Both the position numbers and the translations under genes were made by a program. This document shows, in pieces, positions 1 to 7,870 of a DNA stretch of 9,363 bases. The stretch lies in assembly GCA_002471195.1 (NCBI GenBank), contig DKPN01000038.1:1-9363 (forward strand), given 5' to 3'. Under the pieces are notes generated by a model. The model saw nothing but the letters and a program-made list of their open reading frames with translations. It was not told the DNA's origin and made no database searches. Source of the DNA: Bacteroides sp. UBA7333. GTDB lineage: Bacteria > Bacteroidota > Bacteroidia > Bacteroidales > Bacteroidaceae. Positions within the stretch are counted from its first letter, which is position 1. Each line of letters starts with the position of its first letter.

Positions 1-107
1 AAAGTACTTGCAGCAGAAAACACCTCAATGATTGAAATGAGGCACAGAAACAAGAAGATTATCCAAATAACCTTGTCTCCTTTGAATATGTTTCTTAATA
101 AATCCAC
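1..107 (-). CDS. ftsW: FtsW, SEDS septal peptidoglycan polymerase (N-terminal fragment, cut by window edge)
   Basis: Only the first 35 codons are present; the gene continues beyond base 1. The translation begins (M)DLLRNIFKGDKVIWIIF and runs into a hydrophobic first membrane segment (about residues 13-28) ending in EVFSAAST, the usual N-terminus of Bacteroidales FtsW. FtsW is a polytopic inner-membrane glycosyltransferase of the SEDS family that polymerises lipid II at the septum together with FtsI. The start is GTG at 107-105. An in-frame TAA at 113-111 lies two codons upstream and no ATG is available, so the start is well fixed. It lies 16 bases behind the murD stop with an A-rich leader, so it is almost certainly co-transcribed with murD. 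Identification rests on the N-terminal pattern and the gene order, because the catalytic loops lie outside the window. Confidence 0.88.
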   Translation of the reverse strand, partial: MDLLRNIFKGDKVIWIIFLFLCLISIIEVFSAAST

Positions 108-113
108 TTGTTA
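105..113 (-). promoter_or_regulatory. ftsW: GTG start of ftsW fixed by an upstream in-frame stop
   Basis: Read on the minus strand the bases are TAA CAA GTG. The stop codon two triplets before GTG rules out a longer protein, and the next codons give the conserved FtsW N-terminus, so GTG is the initiator. The leader is A-rich with no Shine-Dalgarno match, which is normal for Bacteroidota. Confidence 0.8.
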
Positions 114-123
114 TGTTGTTGAT

Positions 124-1458
124 TTACAATTCTCTTACATATCTCTTAAACTGATCACCTCTATCTTCGTAACTTTTGAAAAGATCAAAAGATGCGCAAC
201 ATGGGCTTAATAATACTGTTTCTCCTTTTTTAGCCATTTGGTAAGCGGCTTCTACCGCATCGTGCATACCTGTTTGTATATCGGCTACTGGTAGTTCTAA
301 CTTGTCGAAAAACTCATGTAGTTTCTCATTGTGTAATCCTAAGTAAACAAGTCCGGAACATTTCTCTTTTACTAAATCCTCAATTTCAGTGTAGTCATTC
401 CCTTTGTCTTTTCCACCCAAAATTAATACTGTTTTAGTAGTCATACTTTGCAGTGCATACCAACATGAATTCACGTTTGTAGCTTTTGAATCATTGATAA
501 AATCAATACCTTTTATTCTTGCTACTTTTTCTAAGCGGTGTTCAACTCCTTTAAAATCAGATAGTGCCTTACGAATATCCTCTTTGGTGATTCCAGCAAC
601 ATTGGCCGAAATTCCTGCAGCTAGCGAGTTGTATAGGTTATGCTGACCAGTTAATGCCAACTTCTCTTGTTCCATATTGAAAGCAATTGGCTGTATGATT
701 TTAACCTCTTTGTCTTCGACAAACCCCACAGATGTATCTTCTTTGTATGCTGAGAAAGGATAAAGATGGGCTTTTAGACCATATTTTTCAAGTTCTTTCT
801 TGATGATGGGATCATCATTCCAAAAGATGAAAGCATCTTCTGATGTTTGATTTTGTGTGATACGGAACTTCGCATCAATGTAATTTTGCATGCAATGATC
901 ATATCTGTCTAAATGATCAGGGGTGATATTCATCAGAATTGCAATATTAGCTCTAAATTGATACATATTATCCAATTGGAATGAACTGAGTTCAATCACA
1001 TAATAATCATGTTTCTCTAATGCCACTTGCAATGCCAAGCTTTTGCCTATATTACCGGCTAAACCAACATTCAAACCTGCACTTTTAAAAATATGATAGA
1101 TGAGACTTGTTGTTGTTGTTTTACCATTAGAACCAGTAATACAAATCATCTTGGCATCTGTATAGCGACCAGCAAACTCAATTTCTGAGATTATTGGAGT
1201 TCCTTTGGCTTGCAGTTTTAATAATAAAGGAGCATCATTGGGGATGCCGGGACTTTTCACAACCTCATCCGCATCCAATATCAGTTCGTCTGAGTGTTTT
1301 CCCTCTTCCCATTTTATATCGTACTGGTCAAGTTGTTTTTTATATCGATCTTGAATGGCAGACATATCTGAGACAAAAGTTTCAAATCCCTTTATCTTGG
1401 CCAAAACAGCAGCACCAGCACCGCTTTCTCCTGCTCCTAAAATTACAATTTTCTTCAT
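124..1458 (-). CDS. murD: UDP-N-acetylmuramoylalanine--D-glutamate ligase (MurD)
   Basis: Cytoplasmic ATP-dependent ligase that adds D-glutamate to UDP-MurNAc-L-alanine, the second amino-acid addition in peptidoglycan precursor synthesis. The 444-residue protein has normal family length and all three Mur ligase domains. The N-terminal Rossmann-like UDP-binding domain starts with a glycine-rich turn (GAGESGAG, 8-15) and has KSPGIP at 68-73. The central ATPase domain has the P-loop GSNGKTTTT at 109-117, ELSSFQ at 156-161, NITPDHLDRY at 177-186 and a lysine at 197 in the place of the carbamylated lysine. The C-terminal domain has GQHNLYN at 271-277, HRLE at 307-310, NDSKATN at 322-328 and SPCCASFD at 418-425. 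It starts with ATG, 32 bases after the mraY stop, and ends 16 bases before ftsW. No damage is visible. Confidence 0.97.
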   Translation of the reverse strand: MKKIVILGAGESGAGAAVLAKIKGFETFVSDMSAIQDRYKKQLDQYDIKWEEGKHSDELILDADEVVKSPGIPNDAPLLLKLQAKGTPIISEIEFAGRYTDAKMICITGSNGKTTTTSLIYHIFKSAGLNVGLAGNIGKSLALQVALEKHDYYVIELSSFQLDNMYQFRANIAILMNITPDHLDRYDHCMQNYIDAKFRITQNQTSEDAFIFWNDDPIIKKELEKYGLKAHLYPFSAYKEDTSVGFVEDKEVKIIQPIAFNMEQEKLALTGQHNLYNSLAAGISANVAGITKEDIRKALSDFKGVEHRLEKVARIKGIDFINDSKATNVNSCWYALQSMTTKTVLILGGKDKGNDYTEIEDLVKEKCSGLVYLGLHNEKLHEFFDKLELPVADIQTGMHDAVEAAYQMAKKGETVLLSPCCASFDLFKSYEDRGDQFKRYVREL

Positions 1459-1490
1459 TTTCTTCTAAAATGTCGTTTGTTGTTTATGGG

Positions 1491-2759
1491 TTATCTAATT
1501 TTTAAAGTAATAATAGTTATTGCCGCTAGCATGATGGTTACAATCCAAAAGCGAACAGTGATTTTCGATTCATGAAAGAGGGTAGTTGGTTTTGTAAATA
1601 CTACGTGGCAACCTGCCTCAATTTGGCTCATCGAGGTTCGGAAGTGATCATGTATAGGTGCACGTTTAAACATGCGCTGTTTCACTCCTTTTCTCTTTCC
1701 CATTTTATAATATACTCTTTGAATGATAACCGATAAGCTTTCAACCAAAAATACTCCACATAAAATAGGTATCAGTAACTCTTTGTGGATGGCAATTGCA
1801 AATACAGCAATGATACCGCCTATTGTTAAACTACCTGTATCGCCCATGAACACTTGTGCGGGATAAGCATTATACCATAAAAAACCGACTAATGACCCAA
1901 TAAATGCACAAATAAAAATAACCAGTTCTTCCGACCCTGGAATATACATTATGTTAAGATATTGAGCAAGCTCCATATGGCTTGATACATAGGCAAGAAT
2001 TCCAAGTGTCACTCCAATTATTGCTGAATTTCCAGCTGCCATACCATCCATTCCATCGTTTAGATTTGCTCCGTTAGAAACAGCTGTAATTACAAAAATA
2101 CTAATGAATACAAATAATATCCAACTAGCTGCTCTCGCATTTTCTCCCATGAAAGAGACAAAGTCTGCATAATCTAGATTGTTGTTTTTAAAAAACGGAA
2201 TAGTGGTTTTGGTCGATTTTACATTTTCGTTAGCATGTACTACCTCCATTTCCTGCCCCGGCTTTCTTATTTCAATATTTTCTCGAATAACTACTGAAGG
2301 GCTCATGTATAAAGTAATTCCTACAATTAAGCCGAGTCCTATTTGACCTATGATTTTGAACTTGCCTTGCAATCCCTCTTTATCTTTCTTGAATATCTTA
2401 ATATAATCATCTGCAAATCCAAGTACTCCTAACCATACAGTAGTGATAAGCATCAAAATCATATATACATTATGAAGCTTTCCTAATAATAGGCAAGGTA
2501 TTAGTATTGCCACAATAATAATTACACCTCCCATACTTGGAACTCCAACTTTATCTACACCAAACGGGTCGATTTTAGCATCACGTTGAGTTTCGGTGAT
2601 TTGCTTATTTTTGAGAAGCGCTATAAACTTAGATCCAAAGATTGCAGATATCAGTAGTGCTAAAATTACGGCCATCAAAGCGCGGAATGATGTATACCCA
2701 AACATGCCGGCGCCTGGAAAATCGAATTTTTGTAACCACTCAAATAGGTAATATAACAT
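1491..2759 (-). CDS. mraY: Phospho-N-acetylmuramoyl-pentapeptide-transferase (MraY)
   Basis: Integral membrane enzyme that transfers phospho-MurNAc-pentapeptide from UDP to undecaprenyl phosphate, giving lipid I. Visible landmarks are PSMGG (74-78), the aspartate pair in FADDYIK (115-121), NLNDGMDG (232-239), GDTGS (306-310) and the histidine-loop motif APIHDH (367-372), spaced among many hydrophobic segments. At 422 residues it is longer than the roughly 360 of proteobacterial MraY. The extra length lies in the presumed periplasmic loop at about 152-210 and in the cytoplasmic loop after HDH (373-401). The middle histidine of the usual HHH is aspartate here. As I recall, both traits are typical of Bacteroidales MraY. 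The gene lies 11 bases behind murE; murF, found between these genes in Escherichia coli, is absent, as is common in this phylum. Confidence 0.97.
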   Translation of the reverse strand: MLYYLFEWLQKFDFPGAGMFGYTSFRALMAVILALLISAIFGSKFIALLKNKQITETQRDAKIDPFGVDKVGVPSMGGVIIIVAILIPCLLLGKLHNVYMILMLITTVWLGVLGFADDYIKIFKKDKEGLQGKFKIIGQIGLGLIVGITLYMSPSVVIRENIEIRKPGQEMEVVHANENVKSTKTTIPFFKNNNLDYADFVSFMGENARAASWILFVFISIFVITAVSNGANLNDGMDGMAAGNSAIIGVTLGILAYVSSHMELAQYLNIMYIPGSEELVIFICAFIGSLVGFLWYNAYPAQVFMGDTGSLTIGGIIAVFAIAIHKELLIPILCGVFLVESLSVIIQRVYYKMGKRKGVKQRMFKRAPIHDHFRTSMSQIEAGCHVVFTKPTTLFHESKITVRFWIVTIMLAAITIITLKIR

Positions 2760-2770
2760 GTTTCTCTTTT

Positions 2771-4228
2771 TTAGCTATTTATTGAAAAAATCTCTTTAAG
2801 AATCTCCTTATCGTCAAAGTGATGTTTTACCCCTTTTACATCTTGATAATTCTCGTGTCCTTTTCCAGCCACTAGAATAACATCTCCTTTTTCAGCAAAC
2901 ATACAAGCTGTTCTGATGGCTTCTTTTCGGTCGGTCATGCTAATAGTCTTACGCATATCCTCTTTAGAAAGTCCCGCTAACATATCATTAATAATATCTT
3001 GTGGCTCTTCAAAGCGAGGATTGTCGGAAGTGATTATTACACGATCGCTTTGTTTGGCAGCCTCTTGTGCCATAACAGGACGCTTTCCTTTGTCTCGATT
3101 GCCACCTGCGCCCACTACGGTTATCACTTTTCCTTTTCCTTCAAGCACTCCATGGATAGCGTTAAGTACATTGATTAATGCATCAGGTGTGTGAGCATAA
3201 TCCACAATTGCCGTATAGCCTTCGGGTGAACGTATCGCATCAAATCTTCCCGCTACAGGATGTAATGTGCTAAGTGCTACAAGTACATCTTCCTCGTTTT
3301 GTCCTAATAAAACAGCAGCTCCAAATACAGCCAGTAAGTTATATGCATTGAATTTTCCAATAAATTGAACAGCAAGCTCTTTATTGTTAAAGTCAAGCAA
3401 CATTCCTTCAAAATGAGATTCTAACAAGCGTCCTTTAAAGTCGGCCAAACTGCGAAGTGAGTAAGTATAAACTTTAGAACGAGTGTTTTGGGTCATAACC
3501 AATCCATTCTTATCATCAAGGTTTACTAAGCTAAATGCATCCTTTGGCATATCATCAAAGAACTTCTTTTTAGCTTTTAGGTAGTTTTCTACCGTTTTGT
3601 GATAATCTAAATGGTCGCGAGTTAAATTGGTGAAAATGCCACCTGCAAATTTCAATCCACTGATACGCTTTTGTGCTACTGCATGCGAACTAACCTCCAT
3701 AAATGCATACTGACATCCATGTGCAACCATTTCTCCGAGTAGCTTATTTAATGTAATAGGGTCGGGGGTTGTATGTTCCGTAGGTACAGCTTCATTATCA
3801 ATATAATTACATACTGTAGATATCAATCCGGTTTTATATCCAAAATAGCGAAACGTATCATAAAGTAGCGTTGCGATTGTTGTTTTACCATTAGTCCCGG
3901 TTACACCAACTAATGATAGTTTGCTAGTTGGGTTACCATAAAAATGAGTAGCAATAATTCCTGTATCCTCTTCGCTATCTGTTACTAAAATATAGGTAAT
4001 AGAATCTGATAGTTTTTCAGGTAGTTGTTGACAAACTATTGCTGTAGCTCCCTTTTCGATTGCAGATGCAATATAAATATGCCCATCCGCTTGAGTGCCT
4101 TGAATAGCTATAAAAAGATGTCCAGACTCGATTAGTCTTGAGTCAATATTTACACCTGTTATTTCTTTATCCAACTCCCCTATGATTTGTAGAGGTTTTA
4201 TTGGTTTTACTAATTCGTTTAACTTCAT
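2771..4228 (-). CDS. murE: UDP-MurNAc-L-Ala-D-Glu--2,6-diaminopimelate ligase (MurE)
   Basis: Cytoplasmic Mur ligase that adds the third residue of the stem peptide. The SDNPR sequence at 401-405 contains the DNPR signature linked to meso-diaminopimelate as substrate, so the organism should have DAP-type peptidoglycan, as expected for a Gram-negative. Other landmarks are the substrate-binding N-terminus (VNIDSR, 26-31), the P-loop GVTGTNGKTT (108-117), EVSSHA (178-183), NLTRDHLDYH (201-210), lysine 220 as the likely carbamylated lysine, HPVAGRFD (323-330), VDYAHTPDA (342-350), GGNRDKGKRP (375-384) and AGKGHE (454-459). The length of 485 residues is normal. It starts with ATG, 41 bases behind ftsI, the widest gap in the run, and I found no promoter in that gap. 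Confidence 0.97.
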   Translation of the reverse strand: MKLNELVKPIKPLQIIGELDKEITGVNIDSRLIESGHLFIAIQGTQADGHIYIASAIEKGATAIVCQQLPEKLSDSITYILVTDSEEDTGIIATHFYGNPTSKLSLVGVTGTNGKTTIATLLYDTFRYFGYKTGLISTVCNYIDNEAVPTEHTTPDPITLNKLLGEMVAHGCQYAFMEVSSHAVAQKRISGLKFAGGIFTNLTRDHLDYHKTVENYLKAKKKFFDDMPKDAFSLVNLDDKNGLVMTQNTRSKVYTYSLRSLADFKGRLLESHFEGMLLDFNNKELAVQFIGKFNAYNLLAVFGAAVLLGQNEEDVLVALSTLHPVAGRFDAIRSPEGYTAIVDYAHTPDALINVLNAIHGVLEGKGKVITVVGAGGNRDKGKRPVMAQEAAKQSDRVIITSDNPRFEEPQDIINDMLAGLSKEDMRKTISMTDRKEAIRTACMFAEKGDVILVAGKGHENYQDVKGVKHHFDDKEILKEIFSINS

Positions 4229-4269
4229 AATTCTATATCTTTAAATGATGCAAGTTGAAACATCTCTTA

Positions 4270-6393
4270 TTAATCTAAAATCAAATTTATAGTCTGTCCT
4301 TTCCGTATTCGAGTACCGTTAGCTAATGATTGCCTCTTAACCTTCCCTGTTCCGTCAAGTTTAACTTTAAGTCCTTTACTCTCAAGAAGATATACGGCAT
4401 CTTTTGCTCCCATTCCAATTACGCTAGGAATGAATTCGGGCATTACATCTCTATGCTCCAATACCACAGCATTTGTTCCTTGATGTGGTGCGCACCAGTC
4501 TACCTTGTTTTTAGTGTAATTTACTGGTAGTTTAGTTGCAACCTTTATTCCGTCAAGCACTCTTTTAGTTTCATTAATCTCACCAGGTTTTACCTGTGGA
4601 ATTACTACAGTGTTTGTATCGATAGCATGAGTTAAAGGTAATCTAAGATCCTTGGCATATACTCTCTCAGCTATTTTCCCAAATACGGTACCTGCCATTT
4701 GTCCTCCCGAAGCCGGTAAACCTGGTTTTTGAATAGACACAATGCAACTGTATTTAGGTGCTTCTGCCGGAAAGAATCCGCAAAAGCTGACCAAGTAATT
4801 CATTTGTCCGCTTTTGTATCCTATAGCACCTTGCGATATTTGTGCCGTTCCTGTTTTTCCTGCTACCTGAAACTGTTTGCTACCAGCTTGCTTTCCTAAT
4901 CCATCATATACTACTCTTCGTAGCATTTCTCGAATATATGCAAGTGTTCGGTCAGAGCATATCTTAGGGTTAATAATTTCAGTTTCATAGGTTTTAATTA
5001 CTTCTCCTTCGTGAATAGCCGATTTAACAAATTTAGGTTTTACCATGGTGCCATTATTAGCAATGGCATTATAAAACGTTAGAATATTTATTGGAGGAAC
5101 TTGCGTTTCATAACCAATACTCATCCATGGAAGAGTTGTTTTTGCAAAATATCTTTGTTTAGGACCTCGTATGTTAGGTTTTCCCTCTCCTGCTATTTGT
5201 AAATTTAACGACTGGTCAATACTCATCCGCTTTAATCCATCAACAAACTTCTGTTGGTTGCTACCATAATATTTATCTATGATATAAGAAACTCCAATAT
5301 TCGAAGAATACATCATTATATGTGTAGCATCAATTTTGCCATATCCACCTCTATGCCAGTTGTGATCTTTCATCTGTCTACCATACATTTGCATCACTCC
5401 ATTTCCTGTGTTTACTTCCGTTTCAGGAGTAATATATCCATCTTCTAGTGCTACCATCATCGAGGCCGTTTTAAATGTCGATCCAGGTTCAAGCATATCG
5501 CTGATGGCATTATTTCTCATTTCGTAGTAATTCCCATCACGTCCTTTGGTCATATTTACGATAGCTTTAACCTCTCCGGTTGCCACTTCCATCAACACTA
5601 CCACTCCTACATTTGCATTAATTTCCTTCATTTTATCAATTAATGCCTTTTCGCAGATGTCTTGCATATCTACATCCAGTGTTGTGACTAAATCGCATCC
5701 ATCAACTGGTTCAATATCAATAATATTAAGATATTTATTTTTCACCTTTTGACGGTGAGTTAAGCCTTCTTTGCCTTTTAAAATCGTATCAAATGCCAGT
5801 TCAATGCCATTTTTTGCACCCTGTTCAGCATCTGCATACACGTCACCCAATGTTCGTGCAGCGAGTGAGCCAAATGGTTTTTTACGTTGATTGAATGCTA
5901 CCTCATGAAATCCGCCTTTGTATTTATTCAGATTAAAGACGGGAAGTCTTTTAGCTTCTTTATATTGAATGTATGATATACGTTTGGGATAAATCAAGTA
6001 GTTGCGACTTTTGCTTTTTCTACCCTTTAGAATATGCGATTTAAATTCGGTTACACTTTTATCCGGGAATATCCGATTTAAGCCTTCACAAATCTCGGTC
6101 AAGTGATTCATCAGTAGTGTGTCTTTATTTATGCCCCCTGCTTGAAAGTCCATATAAATGCGATATTCAGGCAGTGAACTTGCCATAAGTTTCCCGTCAG
6201 ATGAAAGAATATTTCCTCGATTAGGTTTTAAAATTACATTTTCTTTGATAAATCGGTCAGCTACATCATTCCAGTACTGTCGTTCGGCAAACATAACAAT
6301 TCCTGCTTTTATCAAAATACAAATAGCAACCAACCCCATCACAATAGTGACGGCAAAATAGCGATTTAGTATATTTTTCTTATTTACAGACAA
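4270..6393 (-). CDS. ftsI: Division-specific penicillin-binding protein, FtsI type, with C-terminal PASTA domain
   Basis: Class B penicillin-binding protein that cross-links septal peptidoglycan, anchored in the inner membrane with its catalytic domain in the periplasm. The 707-residue protein has a short basic cytoplasmic tail, one membrane anchor (about 13-35), a PBP dimerisation region (about 55-230, with RGNILSSDG at 59-67) and a transpeptidase domain. The three active-site motifs are intact: STFK at 305-308 with the nucleophile S305, SSN at 363-365, and KTGTA at 513-517. A single PASTA domain follows at about 651-707 (EFIPSVIGMGAKDAVYLLES). The start is TTG at 6393: a stop lies five codons upstream, and the next in-frame ATG (residue 19) would cut into the membrane anchor. 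It sits between ftsL and murE and probably works with FtsW. It could also be called pbpB, penA or spoVD-like. Confidence 0.94.
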   Translation of the reverse strand: MSVNKKNILNRYFAVTIVMGLVAICILIKAGIVMFAERQYWNDVADRFIKENVILKPNRGNILSSDGKLMASSLPEYRIYMDFQAGGINKDTLLMNHLTEICEGLNRIFPDKSVTEFKSHILKGRKSKSRNYLIYPKRISYIQYKEAKRLPVFNLNKYKGGFHEVAFNQRKKPFGSLAARTLGDVYADAEQGAKNGIELAFDTILKGKEGLTHRQKVKNKYLNIIDIEPVDGCDLVTTLDVDMQDICEKALIDKMKEINANVGVVVLMEVATGEVKAIVNMTKGRDGNYYEMRNNAISDMLEPGSTFKTASMMVALEDGYITPETEVNTGNGVMQMYGRQMKDHNWHRGGYGKIDATHIMMYSSNIGVSYIIDKYYGSNQQKFVDGLKRMSIDQSLNLQIAGEGKPNIRGPKQRYFAKTTLPWMSIGYETQVPPINILTFYNAIANNGTMVKPKFVKSAIHEGEVIKTYETEIINPKICSDRTLAYIREMLRRVVYDGLGKQAGSKQFQVAGKTGTAQISQGAIGYKSGQMNYLVSFCGFFPAEAPKYSCIVSIQKPGLPASGGQMAGTVFGKIAERVYAKDLRLPLTHAIDTNTVVIPQVKPGEINETKRVLDGIKVATKLPVNYTKNKVDWCAPHQGTNAVVLEHRDVMPEFIPSVIGMGAKDAVYLLESKGLKVKLDGTGKVKRQSLANGTRIRKGQTINLILD

Positions 6394-6408
6394 AACAGTT
6401 ATCGTTTA
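6391..6408 (-). promoter_or_regulatory. ftsI: TTG start of ftsI fixed by an upstream in-frame stop
   Basis: On the minus strand the frame reads TAA ACG ATA ACT GTT TTG. TTG is the only accepted initiator between this stop and the membrane anchor, and it gives the short tail with basic residues (SVNKKNILNR) expected before an FtsI anchor. The stretch also holds one copy of the AAACGA(T/C)A motif seen in other leaders of this run. Confidence 0.75.
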
Positions 6409-6425
6409 AATATTAATGATCCACT

Positions 6426-6776
6426 TTACTTCTTTATAACATAGGGTGGGTGAGTTGATGTTTGCAGTTCACTCCCCTTGCTTGATACGTAATCTTCTAT
6501 TCTTGATTGTCGACTTTTCTCCATCAATTCTGAACTTCGAGTTAATGCATCGTATTTTATATCTATTAGCTCTTTGCGCAGTTTATCTATTTCAATTTGC
6601 TGTTGCTGACTGGCATATCGATTATGGATATAGAAGATAATAAGTACCATTATTAGTACAAGAAGTTTGATTTGCCTTCTAAAAAAGTCGGCAGCTAAAA
6701 TATCACCTCCAAGAATACTTTTTATAGATAATTTATTGCTGTTTTTCTTTTTGTCACTCTTAATTTCTTCTTCCAT
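6426..6776 (-). CDS. ftsL: FtsL-like divisome protein
   Basis: Small bitopic membrane protein of 116 residues. It has a charged cytoplasmic tail (1-35, rich in Lys, Glu and Asp), one membrane segment (about 36-51, LLVLIMVLIIFYI), and a periplasmic helix beginning with a glutamine run (57-60). The helix has heptad-like spacing up to about residue 90, consistent with a coiled coil. This is the architecture of FtsL, which joins an FtsB/DivIC partner and activates the FtsW-FtsI pair. FtsL proteins are poorly conserved, so the call rests on size, topology, position between rsmH and ftsI, and resemblance to the FtsL-like proteins found here in Bacteroidales. It starts with ATG, 30 bases behind rsmH and 32 bases before ftsI. 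Confidence 0.85.
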   Translation of the reverse strand: MEEEIKSDKKKNSNKLSIKSILGGDILAADFFRRQIKLLVLIMVLIIFYIHNRYASQQQQIEIDKLRKELIDIKYDALTRSSELMEKSRQSRIEDYVSSKGSELQTSTHPPYVIKK

Positions 6777-6806
6777 TTTCTGTATGTCGTTTGCTTATCG
6801 TTTTTT

Positions 6807-7730
6807 TCAATCTTTGCGTTCGGCTATACGTAGTTTGGCGCTTCTTGATCGCGGATTGCGTTCAATTTCATCATCATCAGGCACAATCACTTTATTGTTT
6901 ATCGTTTTTAATGGAGACTGTACATTCCCAAAGAAATCTTTCTCTGCTTTACCTTCTACATTTCCTGTTTTCATGATATTTTTCACCATACGATCTTCGA
7001 GTGAGTGATAAGTGATGACTACCAATTTGCCACCTGGTTTCAAGGCTTCTATAGAAGCTTCAAGCATTTCTCTTAGCGCTTCCATCTCTTGATTTACCTC
7101 AATGCGAAGCGCTTGAAATACTTTCGCCAGCTCTTTTTTCTCTCTTTCTCTACCGAACAAAGGTTTAATAGCATCCAAAAAATCGTTGATTGTTTTGAAT
7201 GGCTCCACAGCTCTTCTTTTTACAATAACTGATGCTAGTTTACGGCTATTTTTTAATTCGCCATATAGATAGAATATATCAGCTAATCGCTCTTCGTCGT
7301 ATGTGTTTAAAATGTCGGCAGCTGTTTTTCCTGAACGCTTGTTCATTCGCATATCTAGGTCGCCGTCAAACCGAAAAGAGAATCCACGCTCGCTATCATC
7401 GAAATGGTGTGATGATACTCCTAGGTCGGCAAGAATAGAGTCCACTTTATCTACGTTGTGATAGCGTAGAAAATTTTGAAGGTAGCGAAAGTTGCTACGT
7501 ACAAAAGTGAAATGTGGGTCATTCGGAATATTTCTTTCGGCATCAGCGTCTTGGTCAAAACTCAATAGTCGCCCACCATCGCCAAGTCGAGATAAAATCT
7601 CTCGGGTGTGTCCACCACCACCAAATGTAACATCAACATAGGTGCCTTGTGGGTTGATATCCATTGCATCAACACTCTCTTTTAGTAATACCGGTACATG
7701 GTAAACGGGTTGTTCCTGTTCTTCTTTCAT
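6807..7730 (-). CDS. rsmH: 16S rRNA (cytosine(1402)-N(4))-methyltransferase (RsmH/MraW)
   Basis: S-adenosylmethionine-dependent enzyme that methylates N4 of C1402 in the decoding centre of 16S rRNA. It is a ribosome-maturation enzyme carried at the head of dcw clusters. The 307-residue length is normal. Landmarks are the HVPVLL start (11-16), the SAM-binding DVTFGGGGHT (33-42), ADLGVSSHHFD (101-111), RGFSF and LDMRM (115-129), FQALRIEVN (205-213), YHSLEDR (241-247) and the C-terminal NPRSRSAKLR (292-301). It is the first gene of the tightly packed run and has its own promoter candidate just upstream. mraZ, which often precedes rsmH, is not present in the 140 bases before it. Confidence 0.97.
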   Translation of the reverse strand: MKEEQEQPVYHVPVLLKESVDAMDINPQGTYVDVTFGGGGHTREILSRLGDGGRLLSFDQDADAERNIPNDPHFTFVRSNFRYLQNFLRYHNVDKVDSILADLGVSSHHFDDSERGFSFRFDGDLDMRMNKRSGKTAADILNTYDEERLADIFYLYGELKNSRKLASVIVKRRAVEPFKTINDFLDAIKPLFGREREKKELAKVFQALRIEVNQEMEALREMLEASIEALKPGGKLVVITYHSLEDRMVKNIMKTGNVEGKAEKDFFGNVQSPLKTINNKVIVPDDDEIERNPRSRSAKLRIAERKD

Positions 7731-7759
7731 TTGCTTACTTGATTGTAAAACGTCATTGG

Positions 7760-7789
7760 CAAATTTACATAATTATTAAATAAAAACAT
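7760..7789 (-). promoter_or_regulatory. Candidate promoter for the rsmH-ftsW run
   Basis: The minus strand has TAAATTTG at 7767-7760, a full match to the Bacteroidota -7 box TAnnTTTG. At the -33 position, 19 bases upstream, ATG (7789-7787) stands where TTG is expected, so that half is weak. Transcription would begin near 7754, leaving a leader of about 25 bases before rsmH. It is probably the main promoter of the division run, since every later gap is 41 bases or less. Confidence 0.55.
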
Positions 7790-7835
7790 CTCCTGCAATT
7801 CTAAAATCTGAATAGAAAGTTATCAACAGATTGTT

Positions 7836-7861
7836 AAAAGAGTGATTCTATATTACTCTTT
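7836..7861 (-). terminator. Probable intrinsic terminator of the HU-like gene
   Basis: A perfect 7-bp stem (AAAGAGT / ACTCTTT) with an 11-base loop begins 10 bases after the HU-like stop codon. On the minus strand its 3' arm ends in TTTT. The stem is AT-rich and the U-tract short, so read-through into rsmH is possible. Its position between one gene's stop and the next gene's promoter supports the call. Confidence 0.45.
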
Positions 7862-7870
7862 GGTACTATT

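Noticed and set aside
404..646. An 80-codon plus-strand open frame inside murD, and other plus-strand frames of 60-113 codons such as 1194-1505, 2916-3194 and 6667-7008.
   Set aside because: All lie opposite confidently identified genes, show no domain or sensible composition, and are expected antisense shadows.
2759..2771. Missing murF between murE and mraY as a possible deletion.
   Set aside because: The 11-base gap is clean and murF is commonly placed elsewhere in Bacteroidota, so this is probably ancestral for the group.
124..7730. Possible undescribed system hidden in the packed gene run.
   Set aside because: Every gene is a full-length, recognisable member of the peptidoglycan and division machinery in a known order, with no insertion, unknown gene or foreign-looking stretch.
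7820..7828. TTATCAACA, one mismatch from a DnaA box, in the gap between the HU-like gene and rsmH.
   Set aside because: A single copy without further boxes, an AT-rich unwinding element or dnaA/dnaN nearby does not support an origin or a DnaA-controlled promoter.
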